Source: Lepidodermella squamata
Lineage: Eukaryota > Gastrotricha
Direction: 5' to 3'
DNA length: 64,000 nt
Assembly: GCA_047495785.1 (NCBI GenBank)
Contig: JBLDXI010000054.1
Span: 186,001 to 250,000, forward strand
Shown piece after piece: positions 1 to 12,215 of the stretch. Position 1 is the first letter of the stretch; every line of letters starts with the position of its first letter. Both the position numbers and the translations under genes were made by a program. Under the pieces are notes generated by a model that saw nothing but the letters and a program-made list of their open reading frames with translations, made no database searches and was not told where the DNA came from.

Positions 1-199
1 AAATCAGTATCTTAAAGTGTCGGAATATACTGTGATTGAATTGAAGCTTTCCGATGAAATGATGCATTTTTAATAGCGAATATTTATTCCGATGGTTCCG
101 AAGGTTTCAGATAAAAATGGTACGATGAAAGTAATTATTGTTCCGATGATTTGAAGTTACTTCTAAAGCACACGTAAATCATTACTATCTGGATTCTTC

Positions 200-900
200 T
201 TGACTGGATTCATCTGGATTCATCGAAGGTAACGAATGAATTGGCATTGGATGAAATATACCTGCGACTTGAACAGATGAGATCGATATTCATTGCTAAG
301 CCAGATTTACTCTGAGCATGACTCTGTGCGTGATCTGCAGGAAATTGAAAAATTAACGCCCATTCCGCAAACATTATCAGTTTTTTGATTCCTCATATCC
401 TTCATCAAACAGAGGCGCAGCTGCTCGAACTGAAGAATTCTCTGGCATTTCATCTCATTCCCTTGATATGTTGAAGCACATATAGCCAGTAAGCTATGCT
501 TTATTTTTTGTATCTGCCACCTTAATGCACAAATTTTGTCCTCCAATGCAACTTACAAGGCCGCGGAAATACTGACTGCAAATTGCAACATTGGACCAAC
601 AGCTAATTCGCCGACTGAATACGACGACCAGCCATCAACTTTACGTCTTGTCCTTCAGGTTGACAGGTTTTACGGCGTTAACGACGTGGAGGAATCAGTC
701 GCATTCAAAGGCGTTCTACAGATGATATGGATAGTTCCCTGTGTTGCGAACTACGTAAACAATCCGGCTAATCAATGGCCAGCCAAATTGAAGAAGCTGC
801 TACATGAACCGCCAGATAGCAGGAATTTTATTTACAACATCTACAAGATTGAACAATATCCAGAAAGGATAGTGAGAAGAAGTCTGCTATGAAGAGCAGC
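200..900 (+). pseudogene. Truncated, stop-containing copy of the short Cys-loop receptor at 15.4 kb
   Basis: About 540-825 matches the N-terminal extracellular part of the intact receptor at 15,416-16,573 nearly codon for codon, and the homology continues upstream through the 5' flank to about position 200. The copy is dead in three ways. The ancestral start reads ATG followed four codons later by TAG, so the signal peptide is lost. Homology stops abruptly after the codons for NEPPD/HEPPD near 828. The Cys-loop, all four membrane helices and the 3' end are absent. What follows the breakpoint is unrelated. An in-frame ATG at 536 could start a 118-residue fragment, but it would have no secretion signal. 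I read it as the edge of an incomplete segmental duplication. Confidence 0.85.
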
Positions 901-1102
901 TGAACGTCCGAGTAGGTGTATAAAGATGAAGTTGACACAGAGACAGCCTTGAAATCAGCCGGTTTATAACGGGCGTCACATCTGGATTCTGAATATTGAT
1001 AATTCAACCGAAACTGTCACAAAGCGCCATGGGTTCAAGAAAAGAAAAGAGAGGAGAGAAGAGGGCGTGTCATGGTGACTGTTTAATGAATGTGTGCGTG
1101 TT

Positions 1103-4100
1103 TCAGATTTCAGCATAAAGACAAAAGTAAAGATTAATTCCCAAAACGATGAATAACGCAGCGAATAAGGCCATCAAGTCATAGACACGAATGAGTGGCA
1201 GCGCTCTGAAGCAGCGTAGCAGTTTGATTTCGTTAGAAAGTGTAGCTTCGAAACGATTAGTCATAGCTGCCGAAGTAACAATTTCATACATTGTCAAGGC
1301 CGCAACAGTTGCTGTTAGGCTTAGGATGTAGTTCGCATAGAGAATCTGATTAGAAGTCTCAGGAACGCTGCGCAAAACATCGGACTGTGCGACAACCATT
1401 GACAGCATGATTGTGCAACAAATTGCGGGACGATCTGGGACGGCTGGCTCCATTAGCAGACTGCCGAATCCAAGCAACAGCAAAATGTAGCAAGGAATCA
1501 GGAAATTCACAATGTAGTAACCAGGGTCGCGTTTGAACTTCAATAAGATCTTGACGTATGAAACTTGGGAGGTGACTCTTGATTTCGAAGCCACAGTACC
1601 TCGTTCTGTTTTGTAGCTGTCAAATTCCCAAACGCCGTAATCAAGAGAACCAGCTATATTAACATATAACCCGCCGATCGAAAGAAACTCAGTATTCTCC
1701 TCGAGTTCCATTGTCATGTCACATGTTTGCTGATCGAAGGGAAACGTTGTTAGGTCAAGCTTGCACTTGGTGGCGAAAGTTCCAACTCGAGTCCAATGGA
1801 AAAACAAGGTTCGATTCGGCCGAGTTGGATAGTAGGCAATTTCAATCTTCTCCCCGCAAACCGGATTGGTTATGTCGAAATCGGGAGTTTTGTTAGGGAA
1901 AATCATCGAAGGTCGCCATATGTCAGTTCGCCGGGTTGAAACGAGCCGCTCCTTGTCATCAGCCCCTGGAGCTGTGTAGCTAGCGTCGCAGGTCGAAACC
2001 ATCCATTGGAGGAGGAATGAGCCCCAGAAGTAGAGTCGCTGCTGGTCCAGCTCAAAAGACTCTACATTATCGAGATCAAGACTGATAAATACAGACGTAG
2101 CACGTCCAGGTGTTCGCTGTTCAACGCCTAGATACGGACACGGGATGAGATCTCCTAATGCGACTGTTGGCAACATATTCCCAGGCAATAGCTGTGGAAC
2201 AGGAAAGCCTGTTACTGGATCGTAATAAGTAGCCCCTTGATCGGTAGTAGAATTGTTCAAAGTTGCTGTTGTTATCGCAGTTGTTTTCTGATTGATCGAA
2301 GTGCTCGAAGACGTGTACTGTTGTGTAGTTGTCGTCATGAGGCTGGTTGATGATGATGATAGCGAAGATGATGATGATGAAACAGTTGTTGTGGTATCGT
2401 TCCTTGTCGGCGACAAGATCCAAGTCATCCTTCCCGAGAAACAATTTTTGAGATATTTGAAATGTCAACGAATATTTCTTACACTCGCCTGACGTTGGTG
2501 GTACCTCTGAATACTACCATTTCAGCCATGCTATTACCCGTTATGTAACGTAAGTTAGTGAAACATATAGCCGAAGGAGTCGCTCCATAGCCAGGCAACG
2601 CTGCTATACCAACCTGCAAGAAAAATTGTCTACCAATCGCGAAAATAAAGAAAGATACGAACCGTTACAGTGTAGTTCACTTTTTGTACAATAAGCCGGT
2701 ACTTCGCATTGCCACTGGAATCGAACAAGTTCGATAGACCGCACGCTGGTTGGGACACACTGGTGTAATTGAACGGCACTGGGGTGAAATTCGTGACTTT
2801 TGCGCTGTCAAAAGCCGCGTAAATCTCTCCACTACCGTTCGCGAGTCGCTGAGATATGGTCAATCCATTGTAATTCAGCATAGCATTAGCATTACTGCTG
2901 CTCTGGCCGTCAGTTGAGTCTATTAATTCAATATAAATGTTTATGGCTCGAAGGCTTCCAGCTCTTCAACTTACTAAAAGACTTATATGCATAAAGGGTG
3001 GGGAAGCTGAGGATAAACCAAGCTGACGATCCATTTGTCGGATAATAGGCGTCTAAATCAAATTCGATGCGCCAAGGCCAATTCTCATGAGTGTTGCTAA
3101 AGTCCTGTGAGATAAAACCTGAAAATCCCGACTAAACATTATAGATCATGCGCACCCCTGTTATGAATGACAACGGCCAGGGTGACTGGAGAGTGCAGCC
3201 TTTCAGATAGGAGCATCCCCCAGGACCCCATCGATACGTCCAGGCCGTGATGCTGCTGTTATATCCGTCAATGCTGTTGATCATGTGAATGGAGGGAGGC
3301 CCAGCTAAATCAATCGGATAAGGCACAGTAAAGATGTCTGGATCTGGGAGTACGGATCCTTGCGTATGCCAGAAATTGCTGCATTCAAAATTCAAGAAGA
3401 TAGATACCAGCGATCCAAGAAGGGTTTGATCGGAGGGAATAGGGCGATTTTCGAAAATCTCTCTCCCATTGATCATTCGTTCAAGGATGTTTAAAAGGAG
3501 ACTAAAATCATCTCTACTTTTCTTATTAGCATTTCGCTGAGAATAGTTTAAAACTGCATTAAAATTACATGTTTACGATAACTTGTGCCAACAAAAATGG
3601 CGTAAAATTGCTTAAAATGAGGTAGCTTTTTCTTTTTATTGACTTTTTTATTGACCAATGTCATTTTTACCGAACAATGTCTTATTTCATCCGACATCCA
3701 AAAATGGGACTAAAATCATCCGACATGAAAGCTCGAATTTTCTCGAATTTCACTCTAATTTTATGGTGACATTGCCGGTGGTTTATCCGAGTTGTCACTT
3801 TTTACTGTAATTATTTGAAATTACGAAAAAAATAAGTCGGCTGATTTTAGTCAAATTTTTAGATGTCGGATGAAATAAGACTTTGGTCGGATAAAAAAAG
3901 TTTTCCCCGTGATCGATGATCTTTATGAAAATTCTGAAAAAAGAACGGAATCAGCATATACAAATTACCTCTTCGCCTTGTTAAGGGGGATTATGCATCG
4001 AAAAAAGCAGCTTTTTTATGAATTTTTAATTTTGTATAAGGCCATGAAAGCAGGCAGACGAGCAATTTTCTTCCATTATAAATTGAATCTTCATTTCTCA

Positions 4101-5657
4101 ATAAGGAATCACGGCGAAGCCATGACTTCTAGGGTTACTTTTCACGGGGAATAATCCCGTGGTGATGTCTATTTTCTAATATTGGCAACTCTCAATCGAT
4201 TATCGATTATCGATTATCGATTATCGATTTTGAAATGAGTTCTTTTTTTAAGTGATCAAAGTTATCGCTGCTTGTTACTTTGTGGAAGATGATTACCCCT
4301 ACCGATTTTCCTTCTGAGTTTTGGACGTCTATTCCACTAGACTTTTCCAGTTTCAAAATGGGTCGATTATTCCCAATTTTCAGCTTCAAGGGGGTAAGCT
4401 TATCCCCTTCGGAGTTTTATCGCAGCTCTCTGGGAAAATAACCACGGGAATCCCCCACTCTCCCATAAGCCTCTGTCCATAGTCGGATCAGATATATATA
4501 AATCAGCAGCTGCAGTCAACTCACAATTTTCGGACGACGATATCAGAATCCGAACCCATTCCAATGAGGAAAGGCCCAACCCATGACTGGGCGCTCATCA
4601 GCGAATGCAAAGTGTTCAAGTTTCCGAGCATATCGACATCGGCGATGCAATTTGTCGCTGGTAAGGGATAACTACCATTGAGTGGAATAATGGAAATCTG
4701 ATTTACAAGCAAAATTCCAGATAAATTGTTCTTTGATCAACGCCTAATAACCTACATTATACGTGCGATAATTGCGCTGCGTTTGGAACACGATTCGATA
4801 CGTTGAGCTGCCTGAATTTGTTAGAAAATTACTGTTACCGCAGCTTGGCTGCGATTCGCCAAAGTCTGTGGTCCCGTTCATCGGGGGTCGATAAGTGACA
4901 TTGATTGTTGCAGGCTGTCTGAACTCGTTGAAACTTGCATAGACCTTACCACCAACTTCGAGCTTGTGCCAAATTGTCCCGCTACAACCAAAGCTGATGA
5001 AGGAATCGTAAATCGCAGCTGAGCTATTCGACTTTGCTAAAAAAATTAATAATTGAATATTAATTCAGGGCCAAAGGAGCATAAGAATCTCAACAACTTA
5101 CTTGGCACCATTTCCACTGCTCGTCCGATGCCGAAGCCGAACCAAGCGTCTGAATTGCTGGTTTTGTAGGTAATCGAAACCTCAACTTCGATTCGAAACG
5201 GAGCAACTACGCCATGTTTATCTGTTATCAACTGCCAAGGCTCTGATTAGTTCAGTTGGTGAAACTTGGTGAAACTCACTGTCCCCGCAACCAAGCCGAA
5301 GGTTTTGTTCGTATTTGCCTGCGAGGAGATGAGCTGGATGCCGTTTTGGACGAATGCAGCCGAGTAGGAGAGAGTCAGGCTGGTGTTTCCATTTGCATTC
5401 GCATCTGTTCGGTCGAAAGACAGGTCAGCTACATATCGCGGAGTTCCTGCGAGTGATTCTTGAAGTGGAACAGAAGCTGTGTCTGGTACAGGGTCTGTTC
5501 CTGATTCAACCCCACCCAATCCTAAATTTGATGAATATTCGATTACTGATAAGTACCATCCGAACCTCGTACCTGCAGACAGAATTGTAACGATGAAAAC
5601 CAAATATGAGTTATAATAAAGCATCATAAGGCATATTTCATGAAAAAATTCATTCAC
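1103..5657 (-). CDS. Extended Cys-loop ligand-gated channel with duplicated novel ectodomain (copy 1, intact)
   Basis: Ten exons: 5657-5573, 5521-5280, 5231-5102, 5036-4756, 4697-4525, 3378-3156, 3104-2975, 2919-2663, 2613-2483, 2429-1103; summed length 2979 bp, so 992 residues in frame. A second Met at 5624 (MMLYYNSYLVF) gives a cleaner signal peptide. Residues ~29-303 and ~304-550 are two copies of one unrecognised domain, each built from four exons of matching order; the second exon of each is 130 bp. Shared marks are an (A/W)P(F/W)RIE strand, a Y.T..S.AWF strand, (V)YA.F, a paired-Cys segment and YR(I/L)(V)(F/V)Q. A Ser/Thr-rich, N-glycosylatable stretch (~555-615) precedes a neurotransmitter-gated channel module: Cys-loop with 13 residues between cysteines (CKLDLTTFPFDQQTC), M1 (~853-876), M2 after PAVPDRP, M3, a cytoplasmic loop of only ~30 residues, and M4 at the C-terminus. 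It is expected to be a plasma-membrane pentamer subunit. Ligand unknown. The domain repeat is seen; its fold is not known. Confidence 0.85.
3643..3900. mobile_element. Hairpin MITE in intron 5 of extended receptor copy 1
   Basis: Imperfect inverted repeats (3643-3724 against 3836-3900) share the words cttttttat, gtcttatttcatccgacat and gactaaaatca. The left arm has a small internal duplication. A related single arm lies at about 53,828-53,925. Short CCCCGTG/CACGGGG palindromic words continue to ~4145. No coding capacity. The element fills part of an intron enlarged to 1.1 kb while most introns of this gene are ~50 bp. Target duplication not resolved. Confidence 0.6.
4194..4230. repeat. Microsatellite, TCGATTA heptamer
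   Basis: About five head-to-tail copies of the 7-base unit TCGATTA within intron 5 of extended receptor copy 1. Confidence 0.85.
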
Positions 5658-5699
5658 CTACTTCACCCTAAGCTTCATCTCAGCTGCGGGGCGTAGGCA

Positions 5700-6780
5700 G
5701 AAAGTAATGCTGTTTACAGGTTTAGTAGCTTTTAGTAGCTAAGGCTGGGAAGCTAAGCTGGCAAATAGCTCTATGGCTAAATTGCTTTCAACTCAATTCA
5801 AAGATTTTTAAAGGATTTAAAAAATTAATATCATAATGTGCTCGCCTTGGGCCTTGGGTTTATTGACCTGTGACTTGGACAATTTTAAAAGCTTGGGTAC
5901 ATCGCTGAGAACAGGTTTATTACTTATTCCACATAAGTATATTATATTATGTTTTCATTGGGTTTTTTGACACTTGATTTTTTGACATTTTCTGAATTAG
6001 ACGCCTGAAACGACGTCTGACGACGTCTGAACCTCTGAAAAATGAGACGATACCTCTGGGTTTTCCCAGAAATTTATTTCGGAGTTTTCATTCATTACTA
6101 TCAATAAAACTTAATAATAATAGATAATAGTTGTATTTAAGCCTCTCATTGACTGAAGAGTCATTAACGTTCCCGGTTTTGAAAATTCTTTAAGACAATC
6201 ACCACCACTAGTTTCAGCAGATCTTAAGACTTAGGGACAGAAACGAGGGTCATAGCGTTAGCGATATTGAATACCGTATTGCTGCAAATACTGACCCACG
6301 CTCGTTTAGTAACCCACCTCATTTAATAACCCAGGCAAATTGATGAGTCAGATACATAACCCCACCCTCGTTTAATAACCCGGGTTAAAGCTTTTAAGGG
6401 TTAATAACCCGTCGACGATAAAGGACCACAAGCCACAAAGAGGTATTTGATTACGCCGCACAGTCTCGCGTGGATTAGTCATCAGCGTGTCGCAACGACT
6501 CCGAGGCCGCACGAAAGTGCAGGTGCTGTGCTAAACAAATACGCGAGTGGCGTTAATCCCTTGGAGGAATAGAAGAAGAGAAACCTCTTCATCCGCACAC
6601 GAAGCTTGGGACACGAAGGCGTCACGCTGAGACCCGAGCGAAGGCGCCAGAAAGGCTCAGCGGAACGAGAGTGACTAGGAAAACAGCGAAATCGTCTTTC
6701 ACGATGAAAATTAAAAGCTTTTTTGATGGAAATTTTGAAATTTGACGAATTGATGAGTTAAGTCATTGGAAATTTTAGAA
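5700..6780. other. Intergenic, upstream of extended receptor copy 1
   Basis: No supportable gene. It contains the 5' flank of the minus-strand receptor and, at about 6295-6420, a degenerate run of short words of the type CTCGTTTAATAACCC repeated three or four times. The remainder to 6780 is ordinary mixed-composition sequence. Confidence 0.5.
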
Positions 6781-6786
6781 GCTCTA

Positions 6787-6978
6787 CAGGGTAGCCAAAA
6801 AGAGCTGCAGAGGGCAAAATCATTGATTTGAGTGCGCATCCCTTTATAGCATCCCTGAAAAAAATAAAACATTCTTTTACCCATGAAATTCTTTAATTTC
6901 TCGAAACTCCTCATTAAAAATTGATGCGCACTCCAATCAATGAACTTTGCCTGCCTGCGGTTCTTTTTGGCCACCCTG
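6787..6978. mobile_element. 192-bp MITE with TA duplication and CAGGGTGGCC ends
   Basis: The ends read CAGGGTAGCCAAAAAG and, on the other strand, CAGGGTGGCCAAAAAG. The inverted repeats of ~57 bp extend inward to TGAGTGCGCATC/TGGAGTGCGCATC, with a ~75-bp AT-rich loop. The element is flanked on both sides by TA (6785-6786 and 6979-6980). TA duplication and CAGGG ends are typical of Tc1/mariner-type nonautonomous elements; that family assignment is inference from the ends alone. Confidence 0.75.
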
Positions 6979-9124
6979 TAGTTGTATAACCCCACCCTCA
7001 AATAGAAATCACTCTCGAATAGAAGCCCAGTTTTTGGTAATTTTTGGCCTTCCAACTTTGCATAAGCTCGTGATAGTATTTACAGCATTACGGTAACTCG
7101 GATTTAGGGTCGTTTTTACGTCCTTTTAAGATCACGGGTGAATTGAAACTGGCTCTTCATTAGAATATCCTTAGATAAATAGCCAAGTTTAACAGTTCCA
7201 AACTCAGCCTAGGTAGTTTCGAGCATGGTCACAGGTCCAATACATGTTAGTTCACTTCATGAAAATTACCGCTTAATTTCCTGAAATCCTACTTTATTCT
7301 TTTAAGATTCGTGAACGTGAACGTAACGGGTCAATAAGCATACAATACAAAGTCAATAAAATACTTATCGATTGTTTATAACAATCCTCTGCAATTGAAT
7401 AGCCGCTCTGGTTGAAGTAAATATCCAGAGGGCAAATTATTATGGCGATATATGACTTGGGCACTTCACTGCGATAACACTATACGTATTCCAGCAAACA
7501 CAAGCGAGTTGAATTGTGGATTCGAATACAGCTCAAACACCAGCGGCAGCAACCAAGTATAAATTGGCGCTTAGGATGAAAAAACCAGCCGCAAGAACTA
7601 CCAGGATGTCGCAGACACGTTTAAATTCCAGTGGTTTGAAGCGGCGAAAGAGCTGGATCGGAATTGTGAATTTTACTACATCACGAGCCATAAATATCTC
7701 ATAGATGGCAACGGCAGCCATAGTCGCGTTGAGACTCAAAGCATAGTTTGCCAACAATATTTGCTGATCAGTCTCAGGAACGCTTCGCAAGACATCAGAT
7801 TGCGCAACGATCAGTGACAGCATGATTGTGCAGCATATGGCTGGGCGGTCCGGGACACTTGGATCCATCAACAGAGTACCAAGTCCAAGTACTATAAGGA
7901 TGTAGCAGGGGATCATAAAATTCACAATGTAATAGCTTGATTCGCGTTTGAACGTCAGCGTAATCCGCGCATAGGAAACGCGCGATGATAACGCCCTTAT
8001 TCGCGCTGGCATTGTACCCTGTTCACTTTTGTAATTTGATAACTTCCAAACTCCAAAGTCCAGAGACCCAACCACTTTAACGTACAACCCACCAATCGAT
8101 AAAAACTCCGTGTTTTCCTCTAAAGCCATCGTCATATCGCAGGTTTGGTTGTCGAAAGGAAAAGTGGTCAGGTCCAACTTGCAACTGGTTGCGAATGTCC
8201 CAACACGTGTCCAGTGGAAAAACAAGGTTCGATTCGGCCGAGTTGGGTAGTAGGCGATTTCAATCTTCTCCCCGCATACCGGATTGATTATGTCAAAATC
8301 GGGCGTTTTGTTAGGGAAAATCATCGAAGGTCGCCATATGTCAGTTCGCCGGGTTGAAACGAGCCGCTCCTTGTCCTCTGCACCTGGGGCTGTATAGTTC
8401 GCACTACAGGTGGATACCATCCACTGCAGCATGAGAGAGCCCCAAAAGTAAGCCCTCTGTTGGTCTTGCTCCATCGATTCGACATTTTCCAGGTAAACGG
8501 TGGCATATACCGTTGATGCACGTCCAGGTATTCGCTGCTCGACGCCAAGATACTGGCACGGAATAATATCGTCAATAGCCACGGTTGGCATTAAGTTCCC
8601 AGCCAGGAGCTGTGGCACTGGGAAGCCAGTCACTGGATCGTAGAAAGTGCCCTGAACACTCTGATCGGCCACAGAATTGTTTGAAGTAGTTGTGAGGCTT
8701 ATCGATGGCGTTATCGCGTTATTTTTCTGATTAATCGTCGAGGCTAATGAGGTGTATTGCTGTTTAGCAGTTGTCATCAGACTGGTTGATGAGGATAATG
8801 AAGTCGAAGCGGTTGTTGTGGTGTCATTTCTTGTCGGCGACAAAATCCAAGTCATTCTGTCGAAGAAAATAGTTTTGAAGAAATTGGGAATCTCAAGTAA
8901 TAATGCTTACAGTCGCCTGATATTGACGGTACCTCTGAATACCACCAATGTGGACGAGGTGTCCCCAGTTAAGTATGGTAAGTTAGTGAAACATATAGCC
9001 GAAGGAGTCGCCCCGTACCCCGGCAGCTTCGTAATACCAACCTGTGAGACAAAACCACTTAAAACCAGCGATAGGAAAAACAAGTTACCAACTGTCACAG
9101 TATAGTTGACTTTTTGTATTATAA

Positions 9125-10401
9125 CATTATGCTTCCGTATTGCAGGATCAAAGTCCACGTTGTCACGTGGTATGAATAGCTAGTTCTGGGGCGTTATTTT
9201 TTTCGTTGCTTCGTCGTTTCGTCGTTTCGTCACTTCGTCATCTTTTACAAAAAAACTGACGAAAGAAAACAAAATGGGGAAAAAGGAGGATTCGAACCCG
9301 GGACCATTGGGTTATGACGCACAAGGCGAAACCACTGAGCAACAGTGCTGGGTCATGGTAGTCATCTTCGTTCGCCATTTTTATGTATTATATAAAGCAT
9401 GGCTATCGGTGCAGTATTCGAGAAATGCGCGGATAACGCACGAGGCCGTAGGCCGAGGGCGTTATTGGGCATTTCGAGAATACTGCCCGATAGCCACGGT
9501 TTATTTGATATAAACCACCGATGCCGCCAGACAGGGTTGACAGCTGGGCCATAAAATTTGAATTTTCAAATGTTATTGCGGGCAATCAATTGCGTGCGCG
9601 CGCGCGCTTGACGGTATTGTGCTCACGAGAGAAAGAGACGGTCATTGTGTCGAAGACAGTACGAAGAAGATTACTCAGGGTTTTTTTAAGCAAACGATTG
9701 GTTGTTACAAACGATTTTTTGGTAGTTACCTCGCTCGAAAGCGACATTTTTTGAGCTGCATTGGTAAAAATTAAATGTTATTTTTACCGATAATACGAGC
9801 GAAGCGAGGAATTTTTGAGGATTTTCCACTAGAAAAGGCTCTGAAACCTCTTAAAAATGAGGTTACAGCAGTCTTTTCCAGGCGTTACTTCGATTTTGGT
9901 TGTTACACTTGCTCCGATTGGTTGTTACATTGTAACATGTGTAACATGCTTAAAAAAAACACTGGATTACTTGAGGTTTTTGTGGTGTAATAAAAGCGCG
10001 CGCATCCGGTCTAACCGTCTTTTTCTTTTATTGCCTATAATTTAAAGTAAGGTCCTCGCAATTTGACAGGAGTGCATTATAAGAAAAGTTGTATGGATAA
10101 TGCACTCAGATAACACGTCATCGGTGGTTTATATACTAAACGAACGCTACACTTGAGCGTTTTTTGCCGGTTGTAGATAGAAAGCCTCCTATTGTATAGT
10201 GGCTCAAATCCATGGTTCTGATCCTTAAGGTTCCGGGTTCGAATCCTCCTTTTTCCCCATTTTTTTTTCTTTCGTCAGTTTTTTTGTAAAAGATGACGAA
10301 GTGACGAAACGACGAAACGACGAAAAAAATAACGCCCCAGAACTAGCTATTCATACCACGTGACAACGTGGACTTTGATCCTGCAATACGGAAGCATAAT
10401 G
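9125..10401. mobile_element. 1.28-kb inverted-repeat element inserted in receptor exon 8
   Basis: Ends are CATTATGCTTCCG and its complement, flanked by a 3-bp TAA duplication (9122-9124 and 10402-10404). The terminal inverted repeats are about 175 bp and nearly identical, differing mainly in copy number of a CGTTTCGT word. Each arm ends inward at a tRNA-like B box (GGTTCGAATCC). The core holds nested palindromes: 9398-9500 folds on itself around GCAGTATTCGAGAAATGC, and ATAAACCACCGATG near 9510 pairs with CATCGGTGGTTTATA near 10,120. No transposase is recognisable; the small open frames inside have no family features. A TAA/TTA duplication is usual for PIF/Harbinger elements, so a nonautonomous Harbinger-like element is my guess. 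Confidence 0.8.
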
Positions 10402-11284
10402 TAAGCCTGTACTTCGCATTGCCACTGGAATCAAACAAATTCGACAGGCCGCACGCTGGTTGTGACACATTGGTGTAATTGAACGGCACAGGGACGAAAA
10501 AGAAATTTAGGCTGTTGTCAAAAGCCGCATAAAGCTCCCCACTACCATTTGCTAGTCGGTGAGAAATGGTCAAACCAAGGTAACCCCGCATAGCATTGAT
10601 GCCCTGGCCATCAGTTGAATCTGTTGAATAAAAAACAGATTACACATAGCTGGAAGGTTTTCATTTCATGAAATTACCAAAAGACTGAGTTGTTGTGCGG
10701 GCGGAGAAGCTCAGGATGAACCAGGACGACGATCCATTTGTCGGATAATAGGCGTCTAAATCCACTTCGATGCGCCAGGGCCAATTCTCATGAGTTTTGC
10801 CGAAGTCCTGTGAGATAAATCGCCGCTTCAAAATGCCTAATCAATCAGCTAATGCTCACCCCTGATATGAAAGAGAACGGTGAGGATGACTGAAGGGTGC
10901 AGCCTTTCAGGTAGGCGCATGACGTATTTCCCCATTGATACGTCCATGCCGTGATGCTGCTGTTATAGCCGTCGAAGCTGTTGATCATGTGAATGGAGGG
11001 AGGCCCAGCTAAATCAGTCGGATAGGGCACAGTAAAGGTGTCTGGATCTGGGAGTACGGATCCTTGCGTATGCCAGAAATAGCTGCATTCATAATAGAGG
11101 ATAAAAAAACATATTTTAATCACGCCATAAACAACTCCATACAGATCTGAAACTCGGAAGTCCCGTCTCATGAGACAGTTTTTCTAACTTTTTTCGAATT
11201 GTCTCTTTTACAAAAAATAGTTATTTTAAGACTCTTTCAGGACGGTTAAATTTGTTACTTCACGCCGAAATTTTCAGAGTACAT

Positions 11285-12215
11285 TAATCCGGTACAACTT
11301 TGAACACCTACGTCCATGCAAATTTAAATGTCCTGTGTAAGTTCAACAGATGCGATTTTGGTCGAGTTTTCAACGTAGTTCGATAGGGGCCGCCTTGCGT
11401 AACATTCTGATATTTTATTCTCGGAAATTCGCAAGCTTAAGGATTTGGCAAGGGGTACCCCAAAAGTACAATTTTGAACAGCGCAGTGCAACTTTGAACA
11501 CCAAGATTTTGTGTAATAAAACATCCACCTTTATTCGTGCGCAGAGAATTTCGCGTGAAATTTGCGATTTTCAACTCACTGGTTCGCTCTTTAAGAATAA
11601 CGGACTGCGTGAAAATTGAAAAATAATAAGCCATCAACATTTTTATGGTGGACTTTTTACTCGGTATTTAAAATTAATTCGTTGCCAATACGAGATAAGA
11701 AGTCTTTTTTCTGATCACTACGTTCTCTATGGAGCATAGTGAAGTTCAGTAAATGCGAGCGAAGTCTATAAAAACTTGAAACATTCTCCTCGCAGTGAAA
11801 ATAATGAATTTCCATGATGTTCAAAGTTGTACCTTTGAGTGTTCAAAGTTGTACCGGCTACCCTTGCAACTTTGAGCACATGCCACGCGAAAACCACTCT
11901 ATAGAAGGGCGTGCCTTTTTTGGCTACTTCTTCAGAAAAGTATAAGCTTGAATTCGCCAAGTTGGAGCGCGCGGATATCTGCTACGGTTATCGCAGGGCA
12001 ACACTTCAAAGTAGACCAAAAGCGTTGTTTTTTCGGGAATTTTTAGGGAAGAGACTGTTGGGGCTGTGTGAAACTAGGCAAAATGTTAGATCTCAACGAG
12101 ACCTATATTTAGTAAAATTTCCAAGCGATAGATCCCCGTAGTTTCAGAGAAAAGCTGATTTGCGTGAAATGTTTAAACTTGTACCTGTTCAAAGTGGTAC
12201 CGGATTACGGTAAAA
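11285..12215. mobile_element. Repeat element with CCGGTACAACTTTGAACA-type ends in intron 5 of copy 2
   Basis: The left end (TTAATCCGGTACAACTTTG, from ~11,289) is inverted at the right end near 12,185-12,211 (complement GTAATCCGGTACCACTTTG). The word GTACAACTTTGAACA or its complement recurs internally near 11,485, 11,817, 11,840 and 11,865. Small open frames inside are not convincing. It explains most of the 1.8-kb intron 5; the homologous intron of copy 1 contains a different element. Target duplication not determined. Confidence 0.55.

Noticed and set aside
2292-2492. Asp/Val-rich frame on the plus strand
   Set aside because: Antisense shadow of the Ser/Thr-rich linker of extended receptor copy 1; the low-complexity codons create it.
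9521-10045. Small open frames inside the exon-8 insertion
   Set aside because: No transposase motifs and they overlap palindromes; the element is probably nonautonomous.
10195-10262. A functional tRNA gene in the transposon arm
   Set aside because: The B box is good, but the acceptor and T stems do not pair; it is only tRNA-like.
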